This document shows, piece by piece, positions 21,027 through 30,113 of a stretch of DNA of 41,973 bases. The translations under genes were made by a program, and so were the position numbers. Each line of letters opens with the position of its first letter. Position 1 is the stretch's first letter. The stretch covers positions 1 to 41,973 of the forward strand of contig BDTY01000114.1 of the NCBI GenBank assembly GCA_002897955.1, written 5' to 3'. Under the pieces are notes generated by a model. That model had not been told where the DNA came from, did no database searches, and worked only from the letters and a program-made list of their open reading frames with translations. This DNA comes from an archaeon BMS3Bbin15 (lineage in GTDB: Archaea; Hydrothermarchaeota; Hydrothermarchaeia; Hydrothermarchaeales; BMS3B).

Positions 21027-23207
21027 TCACTCTATCTTTTTTATCTTTCTTCTTTTAAGTTCTTCAACACTGAATCCACCAGATATCATAGCCGGAATTA
21101 TACCTGCACTTAACATTACTATACCCGCCCATAAAATATTTATAAGAGGTTTAAGTTTGACTGTAACTGGAATAACTATCTCCCCAGGTTCATACTGTAT
21201 CCCTTGGAATATGATATACACATCATTGTCAAGGTTTTTGTTGATATACACCCTTGTTACCCTGCCATACTGAAGGTTATCTATACTTTTTGCTGCTCCC
21301 ATACCAATAAATTTCCCGTTTTTGTATACACTTACATCAATCTCGGTTACAATATATCCCTTTAAATTTCTATATACCTCTAAATTAGTCACACTTACAC
21401 CATAACCTCCTCCAACATCTTTAATTTCCTTCACAACTCCATGTCCAGGTATAAATTTAAAAGCAATATTTTCCTGTGTCCCCATGGTGGTACTCACCAC
21501 AGCCCCCAGAATAATAAGAGCCACGCCGGCATGTATCATATATGTACTTGCTCTCACTATCTTTGCCTTTCTATTTCCCCTGCCAAGCAGTGTTACTGTA
21601 ATTCTATAGAGAGAAACTAAAAAGGAAAGAGCTATAAAAGGTAGAATGAAATTAACAAATGGATTCGGGGTGATATGCACAAAGTAGGCAATAACTCCAA
21701 GTACTCCAGAACCACCCACTGCAACAAGAAGGTCATTCTTCTTCATAAAACCGTAGCCCATGCAGAGAACTATTGCACTCAGAAGGAGTACAGCAAAGGG
21801 GAAACTCCAGTCATTGAAGAAATCCATTCCAACCTTCATCTTCTGCCCTGTAAGATATTGAGTGATAAAGGGACGGGTAATGCCCCAGAAAGAAATGAAA
21901 GCCAGTATAAGAAGGAGAATTATAGCACTGTAAAATAGATTCGATACTGTAAATAGCCTGTCATCACTATCTTCCACCACATCTATTACCTTCTTTTCGC
22001 TACTATGGAATTTGCTCCTGAGTATTATAAATAAAGCAACTGTAATTATAATAATAGCGGCAATGTCATCAAGCTTCGGAAGAGAAAAGCTGCTGAAAAC
22101 AATAGCCATTGCCAGTGCAACTACTATCTGAGAGGATATGAAAGCTATAACAAGAGCCTTTGCACTTCTTGAAGCCTCAACCCCTTTATTTTTTATATAA
22201 TCTATACCCAGTATCAGAGATACGATAGGTGCATTGAGAAGAAGCATGGCAAGATATGGCCCAGTTGTGGTTTTTCCAAAGGCATGCACTGATTCCCATA
22301 GGCCACTTCTTGTTATAAAGGTGGCATAAACAACAAAGCAGAAGGATATAGCTGCCAGAGCAATGGTAAGAACATGAAACTCACCCTTTCTTACATTCCT
22401 CACAGATGCGTGAATAAAGGCAGTTACAATAAGCCATGGCATCAGAGAAGCGGTTTCAACAGGGCCCCATTGCCAGAAACCTCCCCAGCCAAGAACCTTG
22501 TAGCTCCAGTAACCACCAATAGCTATACCAAGAGTCAGAAATAACCATGCAAATCTGTTCCATGGTATTGCAAGTTTTATCCAGTTATTGTCACGCTTCC
22601 ACAGGTAGGCAATAGCCAGCGCAAAGGGAATAGTAGCAGCAGCATAACCTATAAATATTATAGGGGGGTGAATGGCCATCAAGGGCTCACGGAGCAATGG
22701 ATTCAAACCATTCCCATCTGGTGGGATATAAGTTTTTGGAAGGTTAGGGTAAATGTCATATATACTTCTGAAAGGAGAAACAAGAATTGTCATTATAAGG
22801 AAAAATATTCCAACAAAATTCGAAACTATAAGAGTACGGTTTACAAGACCGTTCGTTATATCGAACTTTTCATTAAGCCAGAAAATTGCAATAAATATCA
22901 GAAGTGCCCATAATAAAAATGTACCACTCTGACCGGCCCACACACCTGCAATTTTATAATAGAGTGGAAGGGTCCTGCTGCTGTATTCGTATACATACAT
23001 ATTTGTAAAGTCTGACTTTACAAAAAGATATGTCAAATATACCGTGATACCAAGAATCAGTACTGTAATAACTCTTATGGAAAGCGAGATATATTTAATA
23101 AAAAGGTAGTTTCCCCTCTCTCTCATCATACTGGCAAATAACAGAAAAATAGCAATAGCAAGGGTAACAAGAAGCAGAATATCTCCCAAATTCACACTAA
23201 ATATCAT
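21027..23207 (-). CDS. ccmF: cytochrome c haem lyase subunit CcmF
   Basis: CcmF receives haem from CcmE and joins it to CxxCH cysteines of apocytochrome c outside the membrane. The 726-residue protein has about 15 hydrophobic helices. The haem-handling domain reads LGWGGFWQWGPVETASLMPW (about 247-266). In most CcmF and CcmC proteins this motif is WGxxWxWDxxE, so the usual aspartate is glycine here. Other landmarks are AGVWAGQSGTFLLW, HPPIIFIGYAA and FITRSGLWESVHAFG, with HAGVALIILGAVVST near the C-terminus before a periplasmic-type beta domain. It is last of the ccmABCDEF set, about 37 bases after ccmE. No CcmH or CcmI is seen, which is usual in archaea. Confidence 0.95.
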   Translation of the reverse strand: MIFSVNLGDILLLVTLAIAIFLLFASMMRERGNYLFIKYISLSIRVITVLILGITVYLTYLFVKSDFTNMYVYEYSSRTLPLYYKIAGVWAGQSGTFLLWALLIFIAIFWLNEKFDITNGLVNRTLIVSNFVGIFFLIMTILVSPFRSIYDIYPNLPKTYIPPDGNGLNPLLREPLMAIHPPIIFIGYAAATIPFALAIAYLWKRDNNWIKLAIPWNRFAWLFLTLGIAIGGYWSYKVLGWGGFWQWGPVETASLMPWLIVTAFIHASVRNVRKGEFHVLTIALAAISFCFVVYATFITRSGLWESVHAFGKTTTGPYLAMLLLNAPIVSLILGIDYIKNKGVEASRSAKALVIAFISSQIVVALAMAIVFSSFSLPKLDDIAAIIIITVALFIILRSKFHSSEKKVIDVVEDSDDRLFTVSNLFYSAIILLLILAFISFWGITRPFITQYLTGQKMKVGMDFFNDWSFPFAVLLLSAIVLCMGYGFMKKNDLLVAVGGSGVLGVIAYFVHITPNPFVNFILPFIALSFLVSLYRITVTLLGRGNRKAKIVRASTYMIHAGVALIILGAVVSTTMGTQENIAFKFIPGHGVVKEIKDVGGGYGVSVTNLEVYRNLKGYIVTEIDVSVYKNGKFIGMGAAKSIDNLQYGRVTRVYINKNLDNDVYIIFQGIQYEPGEIVIPVTVKLKPLINILWAGIVMLSAGIIPAMISGGFSVEELKRRKIKKIE

Positions 23208-23244
23208 ATTATATCCACATCCATTAATAAATTCAGATTCTTCT

Positions 23245-23673
23245 TCAGAAACTAACTTTTAAATTAGCCTTGTACTTTGACGGACATTTTACAAGGAGTT
23301 TATCTGCTATCACCTTTTTGCCATCAAAAGTTCCTATAGCTATAACATTAATCTTTGCTTTATTGTCTTGCTTGCCAAGAGGAAAAGTAGATGGAATCAC
23401 ACCGTAGTAAACCACGTCAATAGAACTGTTACCACCAGCCATAGTAAAATTGAGATTATTTGGGGCCCAGGTAACCGTACCATCTACAACATTACCATAA
23501 ACCTGAACAGGTTTGTTGGTATACATAGCAGGACTTTTTGCAATATCGCTTACACTTTTATATGGATTTATAAAATTCGAGTCGCTTCCAGAAGTTGTGC
23601 TGAAGATTATCAATAAAAAAACAATTATCAGAATAATCCCAGCAATATATTTTGCCTTCTTTTTGCTATTCAT
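23245..23673 (-). CDS. ccmE: haem chaperone CcmE, cysteine-type
   Basis: CcmE carries haem from CcmC to CcmF outside the membrane. The 142-residue protein has one N-terminal anchor helix (about 7-25, YIAGIILIIVFLLIIF), then an OB-fold domain with NKPVQVYGNVVDGT and IDVVYYGVIPSTF. The haem-binding motif at the C-terminus is KCPSKY, i.e. CxxxY. Classical bacterial CcmE has HxxxY, and the cysteine form is known from archaea and some sulfate reducers. The Shine-Dalgarno (GGAG) lies in the last codons of ccmD, so translation is coupled. Confidence 0.93.
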   Translation of the reverse strand: MNSKKKAKYIAGIILIIVFLLIIFSTTSGSDSNFINPYKSVSDIAKSPAMYTNKPVQVYGNVVDGTVTWAPNNLNFTMAGGNSSIDVVYYGVIPSTFPLGKQDNKAKINVIAIGTFDGKKVIADKLLVKCPSKYKANLKVSF

Positions 23674-23676
23674 ATT

Positions 23677-23811
23677 TCATTTCTCCTGAGTTAACCTCTT
23701 CATATTTTTCTCCAAATCTGCTATTTTTTTATGTAGATAGGCTATATACACCACAAGAGCAATCCATACTGCAGTTGCCACAAAAAATATACTCTGATAA
23801 TAAATTTGCAT
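23677..23811 (-). CDS. ccmD: CcmD-like small membrane protein
   Basis: This 44-residue protein starts MQIYYQSIFFVATAVWIALV. It has one membrane helix (about residues 8-26) and a charged C-terminal tail HKKIADLEKNMKRLTQEK, the CcmD layout. AAGGAGGT is well spaced before its ATG. The start is one base from the ccmC stop, and the stop is 3 bases before ccmE. In bacteria CcmD holds CcmABC together and helps release haem-loaded CcmE. The sequence family is too weakly conserved to prove identity, but position, size and topology all agree. Confidence 0.85.
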   Translation of the reverse strand: MQIYYQSIFFVATAVWIALVVYIAYLHKKIADLEKNMKRLTQEK

Positions 23812-23812
23812 A

Positions 23813-24484
23813 TTAAACCTCCTTGGCTTTAATCCTTTCAAACCTCTTTTTCATACTGGCAAATTTAACTTCAATATATAGAAGGTTGATAAAAACAATA
23901 ACTGAAGCTGTTATCATCAGCCCCATAACCATCTGCATGGGAGCTGGAAGACTCAGAGTGAAGCTTGCAGGATGAAGGGAAACAAATATCCTTGTTGAAA
24001 GTACAGTGAAAATTGCTGAAGCGTAACCAAATATACCATATACCGCGCTGAGCCGTGCTCTTGCTGAATCCTCATCAATAGACCCTCTGAAAGCAAAATA
24101 AACAGCATAAACAAACCACATAATTAAAGCAGATGTTTCCCTCGGGTCCCAGTTCCAGTAGGAATTCCAGGCAGCCTTTGCCCACACAGAGCCTGTTAAC
24201 AGTGTGAAGGTGATATATAACATCCCGAGTTTAGTTGCTTTTTCAGCTATAATGTCATATTTTAAATTTCTTGTTTTGAGGTATAGGATACTCATGCCAA
24301 GGGTTATTGTGAATGCAAGATAGGCAGCCACGTTTATAGGGACGTGAAAAAAGACATTACGATAAACTTCCTGCATAGCAACATTGCCTGGTGAAGAAAT
24401 TTTACCAAAGACAATCAGAGCATTATAGGCACCATAGACAAACAAAACCAGAGCCACCCCCAGGCTTGCTATAAACTTTTTCAT
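23813..24484 (-). CDS. ccmC: haem transporter/ligase CcmC
   Basis: CcmC loads haem onto CcmE. The 223-residue protein has six predicted membrane helices and the tryptophan-rich haem-handling motif WNSYWNWDPRETSALIMW in full, with the aspartate that CcmF lacks here. Flanking histidines are in NVFFHVPINVAAYLAF and FVSLHPASF. The start at 24484 was chosen because it is the in-frame ATG just after the ccmB stop (24489-24491), with GAGGA about 9 bases ahead; the upstream extension would run into ccmB. It is the third gene of the ccm operon. Confidence 0.95.
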   Translation of the reverse strand: MKKFIASLGVALVLFVYGAYNALIVFGKISSPGNVAMQEVYRNVFFHVPINVAAYLAFTITLGMSILYLKTRNLKYDIIAEKATKLGMLYITFTLLTGSVWAKAAWNSYWNWDPRETSALIMWFVYAVYFAFRGSIDEDSARARLSAVYGIFGYASAIFTVLSTRIFVSLHPASFTLSLPAPMQMVMGLMITASVIVFINLLYIEVKFASMKKRFERIKAKEV

Positions 24485-24488
24485 TTCA

Positions 24489-25172
24489 TCAATCCTCAAG
24501 AGCAAATTCAAATGTTAAGAGAGCAATAATACTCATAATTACAACATAGCCAACAAGAATTTTAATCTCTCCAAATATATTTATAATTCCTGCTCCATAG
24601 AGCATCACCTTGCTCAGAGCAGATATTGAAATTATAACAAGAGGGAAGACCACAGGTAGAATTAATATGGGGAGAAGCAGTTCCTTGGCTTTTGCATTTA
24701 ACACAAGACTGGAAAGAGAGGAACCAACCACCACAAAGCTAAGATTTCCCAGTGTAAGAACACCATAGGCAAGAGCAAAACTCCCTTTCATGGGATAGTC
24801 AAAGAAAACTATAAAAAGAGGGAAGATTAGTGTCTGAATTATCAGAATAATAACAAAATTGTACAGAGCCTTTCCCACAAGAATATCTGTACTGGTGAGA
24901 GGTGTCAGCCTCAATCCATCCAGTGTGCCAAGTTCCTTCTCTTTTATAAAAGCTCTACCTATACCCAGAAGCCCCGTGTATATAAAAACAAGCCAGAGAA
25001 GACCTGGCGCCACTGCCAGTCCGGCATTGGTATACTTATAGTCCTGCATAACCCTTGAGAATATTATTATAGACAGGAAAGAAAAGAGGAACATAAAGTT
25101 TAGAGTATGCTTTGTTCTAAATTCAGCTTTCAGGTCTTTCTTTGCAATAGTAAATACTGAATTAATTCTCAT
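24489..25172 (-). CDS. ccmB: ABC-type export permease CcmB
   Basis: CcmB is the membrane partner of CcmA in the complex that drives release of holo-CcmE. The 227-residue protein has six hydrophobic helices, with VFTIAKKDLKAEFRTKHTLN at the N-terminus and FIKEKELGTLDGLRLTPL, the conserved cytoplasmic coupling region of CcmB (usually EREDGTLEGLLLSP). The start at 25172 gives the family N-terminus MRINSVFTIAKKDL and overlaps ccmA by 11 bases. The longer frame from 25217 is unlikely. Confidence 0.95.
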   Translation of the reverse strand: MRINSVFTIAKKDLKAEFRTKHTLNFMFLFSFLSIIIFSRVMQDYKYTNAGLAVAPGLLWLVFIYTGLLGIGRAFIKEKELGTLDGLRLTPLTSTDILVGKALYNFVIILIIQTLIFPLFIVFFDYPMKGSFALAYGVLTLGNLSFVVVGSSLSSLVLNAKAKELLLPILILPVVFPLVIISISALSKVMLYGAGIINIFGEIKILVGYVVIMSIIALLTFEFALED

Positions 25173-25860
25173 CTTCTTCACCTGTAATTCTGAAGTACTC
25201 CTCCTCCATACCCTCATCCATATTCTTTATGCTTATTAACCTACCCTGCATAATGATTCCTGCCCTTGAGCATAGAAGAGCAGCTTCTTCAATACTGTGA
25301 GTTGTGAGAATTATGGTTTTTCCCTCATTATTTTTCTGTTTTATCATTCTGAAGAACCATCTTTTAGAATTCATATCTAAACCTGTTGTGGGTTCATCGA
25401 GAATAAGAATCTCAGGGTCATGGAGCAAGGCTCTTGCAATACTCAATCTCTGGCTCATACCTCTTGAAAAGGTTGACACAAGGCTGTCATCCCTGTTTAT
25501 AAGATTAACCTCCCTGAGGAGAGAATCTATTCTTTCTTTTCCTGTATCATAAATATCTGCATAAAATTCAAGATTTTCTCTGGCGGTGAGCTCTTCATAT
25601 AAATAGCTGTGGTGAGAAACAAGACCAAACATATGCTTAACCTTTGAAGGTTCCTCCGTAGCATCCACTCCATTAATAAAAACATTGCCGTCATCTGGCC
25701 TTATGAGAGTTGAAATTACTTTAATAAGTGTTGTCTTTCCTGCACCATTTGGACCAAGAAGAGCAAAACATTCTTTCTGGTCAATCTGCAGGCTGATATT
25801 CTTCAGGACTTCAAGCCAGCCATAACTTTTTGTGATATCTCTAAGCTCAACCGCTAACAT
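25162..25860 (-). CDS. ccmA: cytochrome c biogenesis ATPase CcmA
   Basis: This is the ABC ATPase of the CcmABCD complex. The 232-residue protein starts MLAVELRDITKSYGWLEVLK. Walker A is LLGPNGAGKTTLIK, the signature TFSRGMSQRLSIARALLHDP, Walker B EILILDEPTTGLD and the switch histidine lies in ILTTHSIEEA. The start at 25860 was chosen because the family begins at the strand before LRDITKSYG and TATA-like ATAAATATAAAAATT lies about 27 bases upstream on minus, suggesting a leaderless operon promoter. The upstream part of the open frame overlaps the divergent apgM promoter and is not coding. Confidence 0.96.
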   Translation of the reverse strand: MLAVELRDITKSYGWLEVLKNISLQIDQKECFALLGPNGAGKTTLIKVISTLIRPDDGNVFINGVDATEEPSKVKHMFGLVSHHSYLYEELTARENLEFYADIYDTGKERIDSLLREVNLINRDDSLVSTFSRGMSQRLSIARALLHDPEILILDEPTTGLDMNSKRWFFRMIKQKNNEGKTIILTTHSIEEAALLCSRAGIIMQGRLISIKNMDEGMEEEYFRITGEEDEN

Positions 25861-25927
25861 GCAAGCATAGCTTTGGGACTCATAATTTTTATATTTATCC
25901 CAACATACATAAGGATGAGGCATGAAT
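25861..25927. promoter_or_regulatory. overlapping divergent promoters ccmA / apgM
   Basis: A single AT-rich block (about 25880-25900) reads as TATA-like in both directions. On minus it gives ATAAATATAAAAATT, about 27 bases before the ccmA ATG. On plus it gives ATTTTTATATTTATCC, about 30 bases before the apgM start. GATGAGG (25914-25920) can serve as ribosome binding site for apgM at 25928. Confidence 0.45.
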
Positions 25928-27106
25928 ATGAAGGCTATTATACTTGTAATAGATGGTCTGGCTGATAGGCCTGTTAAAGCTCTCAACTATAAAACACCAC
26001 TGGAAGCTTCTGACAGGAATAATCTGAATGCTCTGGCAGAAAAGGGAATAACAGGGATTTTAGACCCCATTTCTCCTGGAATAAGAGCAGGAAGTGATAC
26101 ATCTCATCTTGCTATTCTTGGTTATGACCCTTTCAAGGTTTACACTGGTAGAGGTCCTTTCGAAGCTTCTGGCATGGGTATTGAACTAACTGGAGGAGAT
26201 GTTGCCTTCAGATGTAACTTTGCAACTGTTGATAACAATCTCATAGTAAAGGACAGAAGAGCAGGAAGAATTGAGAATACAGAGGAGCTGGAAAAGGCAA
26301 TAACAGAAAAGGTTAAACTTGAAGTTGACTATGAATTTAAATCCATCAAATACAGGGCTGCACTTGTTCTTAAAGGAAAGGGTCTTAGCAGTGAGGTCAG
26401 TGATACAGACCCCCACGAATCTGGAGTCGAAGTTAAAAAGCCCGAAGCTTTAAAAAAGGAAGCAGAGAAAACTGCAGAGCTTCTATGGGACTTCTCCATA
26501 AAGGCACATAAAGTGCTCAAAGAACATCCTATCAATAAAAATAGAGAACTACCTGCTAATTTTCTTCTGGTAAGAGGGGGAGGTATTACCCCCGAACTCA
26601 GAAGCTTTAAGGAAAAATACAATCTCAATGCTGCCTGTATAGCAACCACAGCGATAATAAAGGGTATAACAAAGCTGGCAGGTTTTGATATGATTGAGGC
26701 AGAAGCTGACTACTCAGCAAGAATATCTCAGGCAATTGATGCTCTGAATACCAGAGACCTTGTGCTTATAAATATCAAAGAAGCAGATGAGGCTGGGCAT
26801 GATAATAAACCTGAGGAAAAGATTAGAGTTATTGAAAAGCTTGACAGGTCTATGGATAGACTTCTGGAATTTGTCAGGGAGAACTATCTTGTTGTTCTCC
26901 CAGACCATTCAACACCCTGCAGTGTTGGAGAACATACGGGCGATACTGTACCTGTGCTCATAGCTGGGCCAGAGGTTAGAAGTGACAGCGTTGAGAAATT
27001 TGACGAGAGGAGCACCACACTGGGTGGACTAGGTAGAATAAGGGCAAAGGATATAATGCCCATCATTCTGGATTTAATAAACAAAAGCCATAAGTTCGGG
27101 GCATAG
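25928..27106 (+). CDS. apgM: 2,3-bisphosphoglycerate-independent phosphoglycerate mutase, archaeal type
   Basis: The enzyme interconverts 3- and 2-phosphoglycerate in glycolysis and gluconeogenesis. The 392-residue protein belongs to the alkaline-phosphatase superfamily, with metal ligands in IILVIDGLADRP (N-terminus), the nucleophile region GSDTSHLAILGYDP, GPFEASGMGIEL, DEAGHDNKPEEK and LPDHSTPCSVGEHTGDTVPV. All match ApgM. ATG 25928 is favoured by the GATGAGG spacing; an ATG two codons earlier is possible. It is followed 2 bases later by the GlmU-like gene, so the two are co-transcribed. Confidence 0.96.
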   Translation: MKAIILVIDGLADRPVKALNYKTPLEASDRNNLNALAEKGITGILDPISPGIRAGSDTSHLAILGYDPFKVYTGRGPFEASGMGIELTGGDVAFRCNFATVDNNLIVKDRRAGRIENTEELEKAITEKVKLEVDYEFKSIKYRAALVLKGKGLSSEVSDTDPHESGVEVKKPEALKKEAEKTAELLWDFSIKAHKVLKEHPINKNRELPANFLLVRGGGITPELRSFKEKYNLNAACIATTAIIKGITKLAGFDMIEAEADYSARISQAIDALNTRDLVLINIKEADEAGHDNKPEEKIRVIEKLDRSMDRLLEFVRENYLVVLPDHSTPCSVGEHTGDTVPVLIAGPEVRSDSVEKFDERSTTLGGLGRIRAKDIMPIILDLINKSHKFGA

Positions 27107-27108
27107 AC

Positions 27109-28344
27109 ATGAAGGCTTTAATTCTTGCAGCCGGACAGGGGAAAAGACTTGAACCTCTTACTGAAACTCAACCAAAGGTGATGCTCCCTCTTGTCGGTAA
27201 ACCTTTACTAGAGCACCTTCTCATAGAAGTTAAAAGGGCCGGCATCAGAGAAGTTTCTATTCTTGTTGGTTACTGTGGAGATGATATAAAAAGTTATTTT
27301 GGTAACGGCTCTGCAATTGGACTTGAAATAACCTATCTTGAACAGAAAGAACTTCTTGGTACTGCACATGCAATTGTAAAAAGCAACTTCACTGAAGACT
27401 TTCTTGTTCTCAATGGCGATACTCTTGTTCTTAGCAGTGATATTAAAAAAATAATGAAAGCTCACTCAGGCAATGCCACAATAGCAGTGAAATTATCAAA
27501 AAACCCTGAACTTTATGGTGTAGTCGAAGTTGATAAAAATATTGTGAAGAACCTGCAGGAAAAACCTGAAAAGCCAGAAAGCAACCTGATAAGCACTGGT
27601 ATTTATGCCTTCTCAACCGAAATTTACAGTGCCATAGAGAAAACAGGACTTTCACAGAGAGGCGAATATGAAATAACCGACAGTATAAAAATTTTGATGG
27701 AGAGTGGTGATGTTACAGCAGTTGAGATTGAAAACTTTTTTGATATAGGTTCACCATGGAGTTATCTTGAGGCCAATGCAGAGCTTCTTGATAAGGCTGA
27801 GGGGAAAATTACAGGCAGAGTGGAGGAAAATGTTACAATTAATGGAAAGCTTATCCTCGAAGAAGGGGCTGTAATAAAATCAGGTAGCTACATTGAAGGG
27901 CCAGTTTATATTGGCGAGGAAAGTTCTGTCGGTCCAAATACATACCTGAGGAGTTTTGCAACAGTAGGGAAAAGGTGCAGAATAGGTATGAGTACAGAAA
28001 TAAAAAATACAATTATCATGGATAAAACTAATGTGCCACACTTGAGTTATCTTGGCGACAGTATTGTCGGAAGGGATTGCAACTTCGGGGCAGGTGCCAA
28101 AATAGGAAATCTAAGGCTTGATAATTCAAATGTCAAAGTAGATATTAAGGGAAAACTCGTAGATACTGGCAGAAGAAAATTCGGAGCTATAATTGGAGAT
28201 AATGTTAAACTTGGTCTGAATGTTATGATAAACTCTGGAAGAAAGATAGGCTCAGGCTCAAAAATAGGGCCCGGGGTGATAGTTTACAGAGATATACCCA
28301 GAGGAAGTACGGTTATTGCAGAACAGAAAATAAAATTCAGATAA
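27109..28344 (+). CDS. bifunctional sugar-1-phosphate nucleotidylyltransferase/acetyltransferase (GlmU-like)
   Basis: The N-terminal domain (1-225) is a nucleotidyltransferase with LILAAGQGKRLEPLTETQPK, the product-binding LNGDTLV and EKPEKPESNLISTGIYAF. The C-terminal domain (about 245-411) is a left-handed beta helix with hexapeptide repeats (VYIGEESSVGPNTYL, CNFGAGAKIGNLRL). This matches archaeal GlcN-1-P acetyltransferase/GlcNAc-1-P uridyltransferase enzymes that make UDP-GlcNAc. The epimerase 9 kb away uses that product. Sugar specificity cannot be proven from sequence; a glucose-1-phosphate thymidylyl or uridylyl activity is the alternative. It lies 2 bases after apgM. Confidence 0.9.
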   Translation: MKALILAAGQGKRLEPLTETQPKVMLPLVGKPLLEHLLIEVKRAGIREVSILVGYCGDDIKSYFGNGSAIGLEITYLEQKELLGTAHAIVKSNFTEDFLVLNGDTLVLSSDIKKIMKAHSGNATIAVKLSKNPELYGVVEVDKNIVKNLQEKPEKPESNLISTGIYAFSTEIYSAIEKTGLSQRGEYEITDSIKILMESGDVTAVEIENFFDIGSPWSYLEANAELLDKAEGKITGRVEENVTINGKLILEEGAVIKSGSYIEGPVYIGEESSVGPNTYLRSFATVGKRCRIGMSTEIKNTIIMDKTNVPHLSYLGDSIVGRDCNFGAGAKIGNLRLDNSNVKVDIKGKLVDTGRRKFGAIIGDNVKLGLNVMINSGRKIGSGSKIGPGVIVYRDIPRGSTVIAEQKIKFR

Positions 28345-28376
28345 TACTCAAATTAATTTACGGATACAAAGGAAAA

Positions 28377-28388
28377 TTTAATATATAT
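28377..28388 (+). promoter_or_regulatory. TATA-like box of minD-like gene
   Basis: TTTAATATATAT is centred about 26 bases before ATG 28409. This fixes the probable start of the MinD-like gene as leaderless at that ATG rather than at 28391. Confidence 0.45.
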
Positions 28389-28408
28389 TCATGAAGAAGA
28401 TGTTTGAT

Positions 28409-29122
28409 ATGGGAACGAGTTTGACTATAATCTCAAGAAAGGGAGGTGTAGGAAGAACCTTTATTTCTGTAAATCTCGCCTTTGCTATAGCAACTCTGGG
28501 AAAAAAAGTCCTTTTAATTGATGGAAATATTGAGCAGCCCAATGTGGGACTGGCTATGAATATTGATTCTTCTGAAGCCACAATTCATCATTATCTGGCC
28601 GGAAAGAAGGAATTGGACGAGGTTATATCAAAATATGAAGGTATTGATGTAATTTATGGAAATATTGAATTTCAATCTTTGAGTGAGAGTGATATAGATA
28701 CAGAAAAATTCAATGATATTATTAAAAAGCTTGTTGACGAATATGATGTGATAGTGATTGATTCTCCTTCAGGCTGCGACACGATTCTTGCACCCTTCCA
28801 GTCCCAGGAAAATGCTCTTGTTGTTGTAACACCCAATATTCTAAGTGTTGTGGATGGTATGCGTGCCAAAAATATATCAAAGAAGCTTGGTAGTAAAATT
28901 CTTGGTGTTGTTGTAAACAATACAGCACAGAAGAAGTATCTCACAAATGAAAATATAGAGTTTGCTCTCAATTCAAAAGTTCTTGAGGAGATACCCTATG
29001 AAGAAAAGGTTGAAACTTCTCTGGCTATGGGAGAGCCTCTGATTTTGAAGTATCCCACTACCACAGCTGCTAAAAAGATAATAGACCTTGCACACATTCT
29101 GATAGGTGTGGCTGACAAATAA
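28409..29122 (+). CDS. MinD/ParA-family ATPase
   Basis: This 237-residue P-loop ATPase has the deviant Walker A RKGGVGRTFISV (usual form KGGVGKT), VLLIDGNIEQPNVGLAM with the switch I aspartate, and VIVIDSPSGCD with switch II. The canonical signature lysine at the start of the P-loop is kept; the second lysine is replaced by arginine in GVGRT, seen in some MinD-like archaeal proteins. No obvious amphipathic membrane-targeting helix is seen at the C-terminus. Function is probably positioning or partner regulation; no min or arl genes are adjacent. Start 28409 follows the TATA spacing, and ATG 28391 is the alternative. Confidence 0.88.
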   Translation: MGTSLTIISRKGGVGRTFISVNLAFAIATLGKKVLLIDGNIEQPNVGLAMNIDSSEATIHHYLAGKKELDEVISKYEGIDVIYGNIEFQSLSESDIDTEKFNDIIKKLVDEYDVIVIDSPSGCDTILAPFQSQENALVVVTPNILSVVDGMRAKNISKKLGSKILGVVVNNTAQKKYLTNENIEFALNSKVLEEIPYEEKVETSLAMGEPLILKYPTTTAAKKIIDLAHILIGVADK

Positions 29123-29179
29123 AAGCCAGAAGCTGGATATATATTTAAATTTTATAACGATAGAGCTTTAAGAACATCT

Positions 29180-30112
29180 ATGGAATTCTCTCTTGGAGTT
29201 ACAACAAGCATGCCCCTGAAACATTCGATAAAGCTGCTAAGAATAGCTGAAGAAAAGGATTTTTCAAGGGTTTTTGTGGGTGAAGACATACTATCAAGGG
29301 AGATATTCACATACCTTTCTATTTTTGCAAATGAGTCCAGGCTTCCAGTAGCTTCTGGCATACTCAGCCCATATGTGAGAAGCCTTGTTTTGATAGCCAG
29401 TGGCTCGGCAGGGCTTCAGCTCATAACTAACAATAAATTTACTCTGGGTATAGGTGCAGGGGGTATAACAGAAGTTGAGACGCTCACAGGAGAGGCTCCG
29501 GACAAAGCCAGCGAAGTGCTCAGAGAAACTGCCGAGGTTATAAGAGCTATTTTCAGAGGTGAGAGAGTAAGTTATGAAGGAAGAAAAGCCTGCCTCAGAG
29601 GCTATAGTTTAAGAATAAAAAGTGTGAAAGTTCCTGAAATTTACTTTGGGGTGAGAGGAAGAGAACTCCTTGCCCTTGCCGGCGAGGTTGCAGATGGAGT
29701 TATATTTTCTGCACCGAGAAGTTATCTTAAAGAGGCTCTTAAAATTGTGAGAAAATCAGCAGAAACGCATGGTAAACGTTTTGATGAGATAAAAAAAGTA
29801 CTGTGGAATCCTGTGGCTTTTGAGAACAGTAAAAGGGCAAGAGTAATTGTTGCCACAATGCTGGTTAGCACTCCAGAATACATACTGAAAAGCACAGGTC
29901 TGGCTGAAGAGGCTATAAAAATAAGAAAGGCTCTGGAGAGGAGCAGCTATGATAAGGCTTCAAAACTGGTTAGCAGAAAGGCTTTAGACGAATACTGTAT
30001 TACCGGGAATATTGCTGATATTAAAGACGATTTCGAATATCTCGCAAAAGAGGGGTTTCAGGAGTTTGTAATCTCCCCTATAACCGGAGATATGAATCTT
30101 TCAGGGTGGTAA
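29180..30112 (+). CDS. Mer-like F420-dependent oxidoreductase, paralogue 1
   Basis: This 310-residue luciferase-like (LLM) TIM barrel is related to F420-dependent methylene-H4MPT reductase (Mer). Family features are the N-terminal FSLGVTTSMPLKHSIKLLRI, FTLGIGAGGITEVETLTGEA, AEVIRAIFRGERVSYEGR and LALAGEVADGVIFSAPRSYL. The C-terminal KEGFQEFVISPITGDM mirrors the Mer end GxTQVVVGSPIGPD. Active-site identity with true Mer is not clear, so it may reduce methylene-H4MPT or act on another F420 substrate. TTTTATAAC about 26 bases before the ATG suggests a leaderless start. The next paralogue begins one base after its stop. Confidence 0.85.
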   Translation: MEFSLGVTTSMPLKHSIKLLRIAEEKDFSRVFVGEDILSREIFTYLSIFANESRLPVASGILSPYVRSLVLIASGSAGLQLITNNKFTLGIGAGGITEVETLTGEAPDKASEVLRETAEVIRAIFRGERVSYEGRKACLRGYSLRIKSVKVPEIYFGVRGRELLALAGEVADGVIFSAPRSYLKEALKIVRKSAETHGKRFDEIKKVLWNPVAFENSKRARVIVATMLVSTPEYILKSTGLAEEAIKIRKALERSSYDKASKLVSRKALDEYCITGNIADIKDDFEYLAKEGFQEFVISPITGDMNLSGW

Positions 30113-30113
30113 A

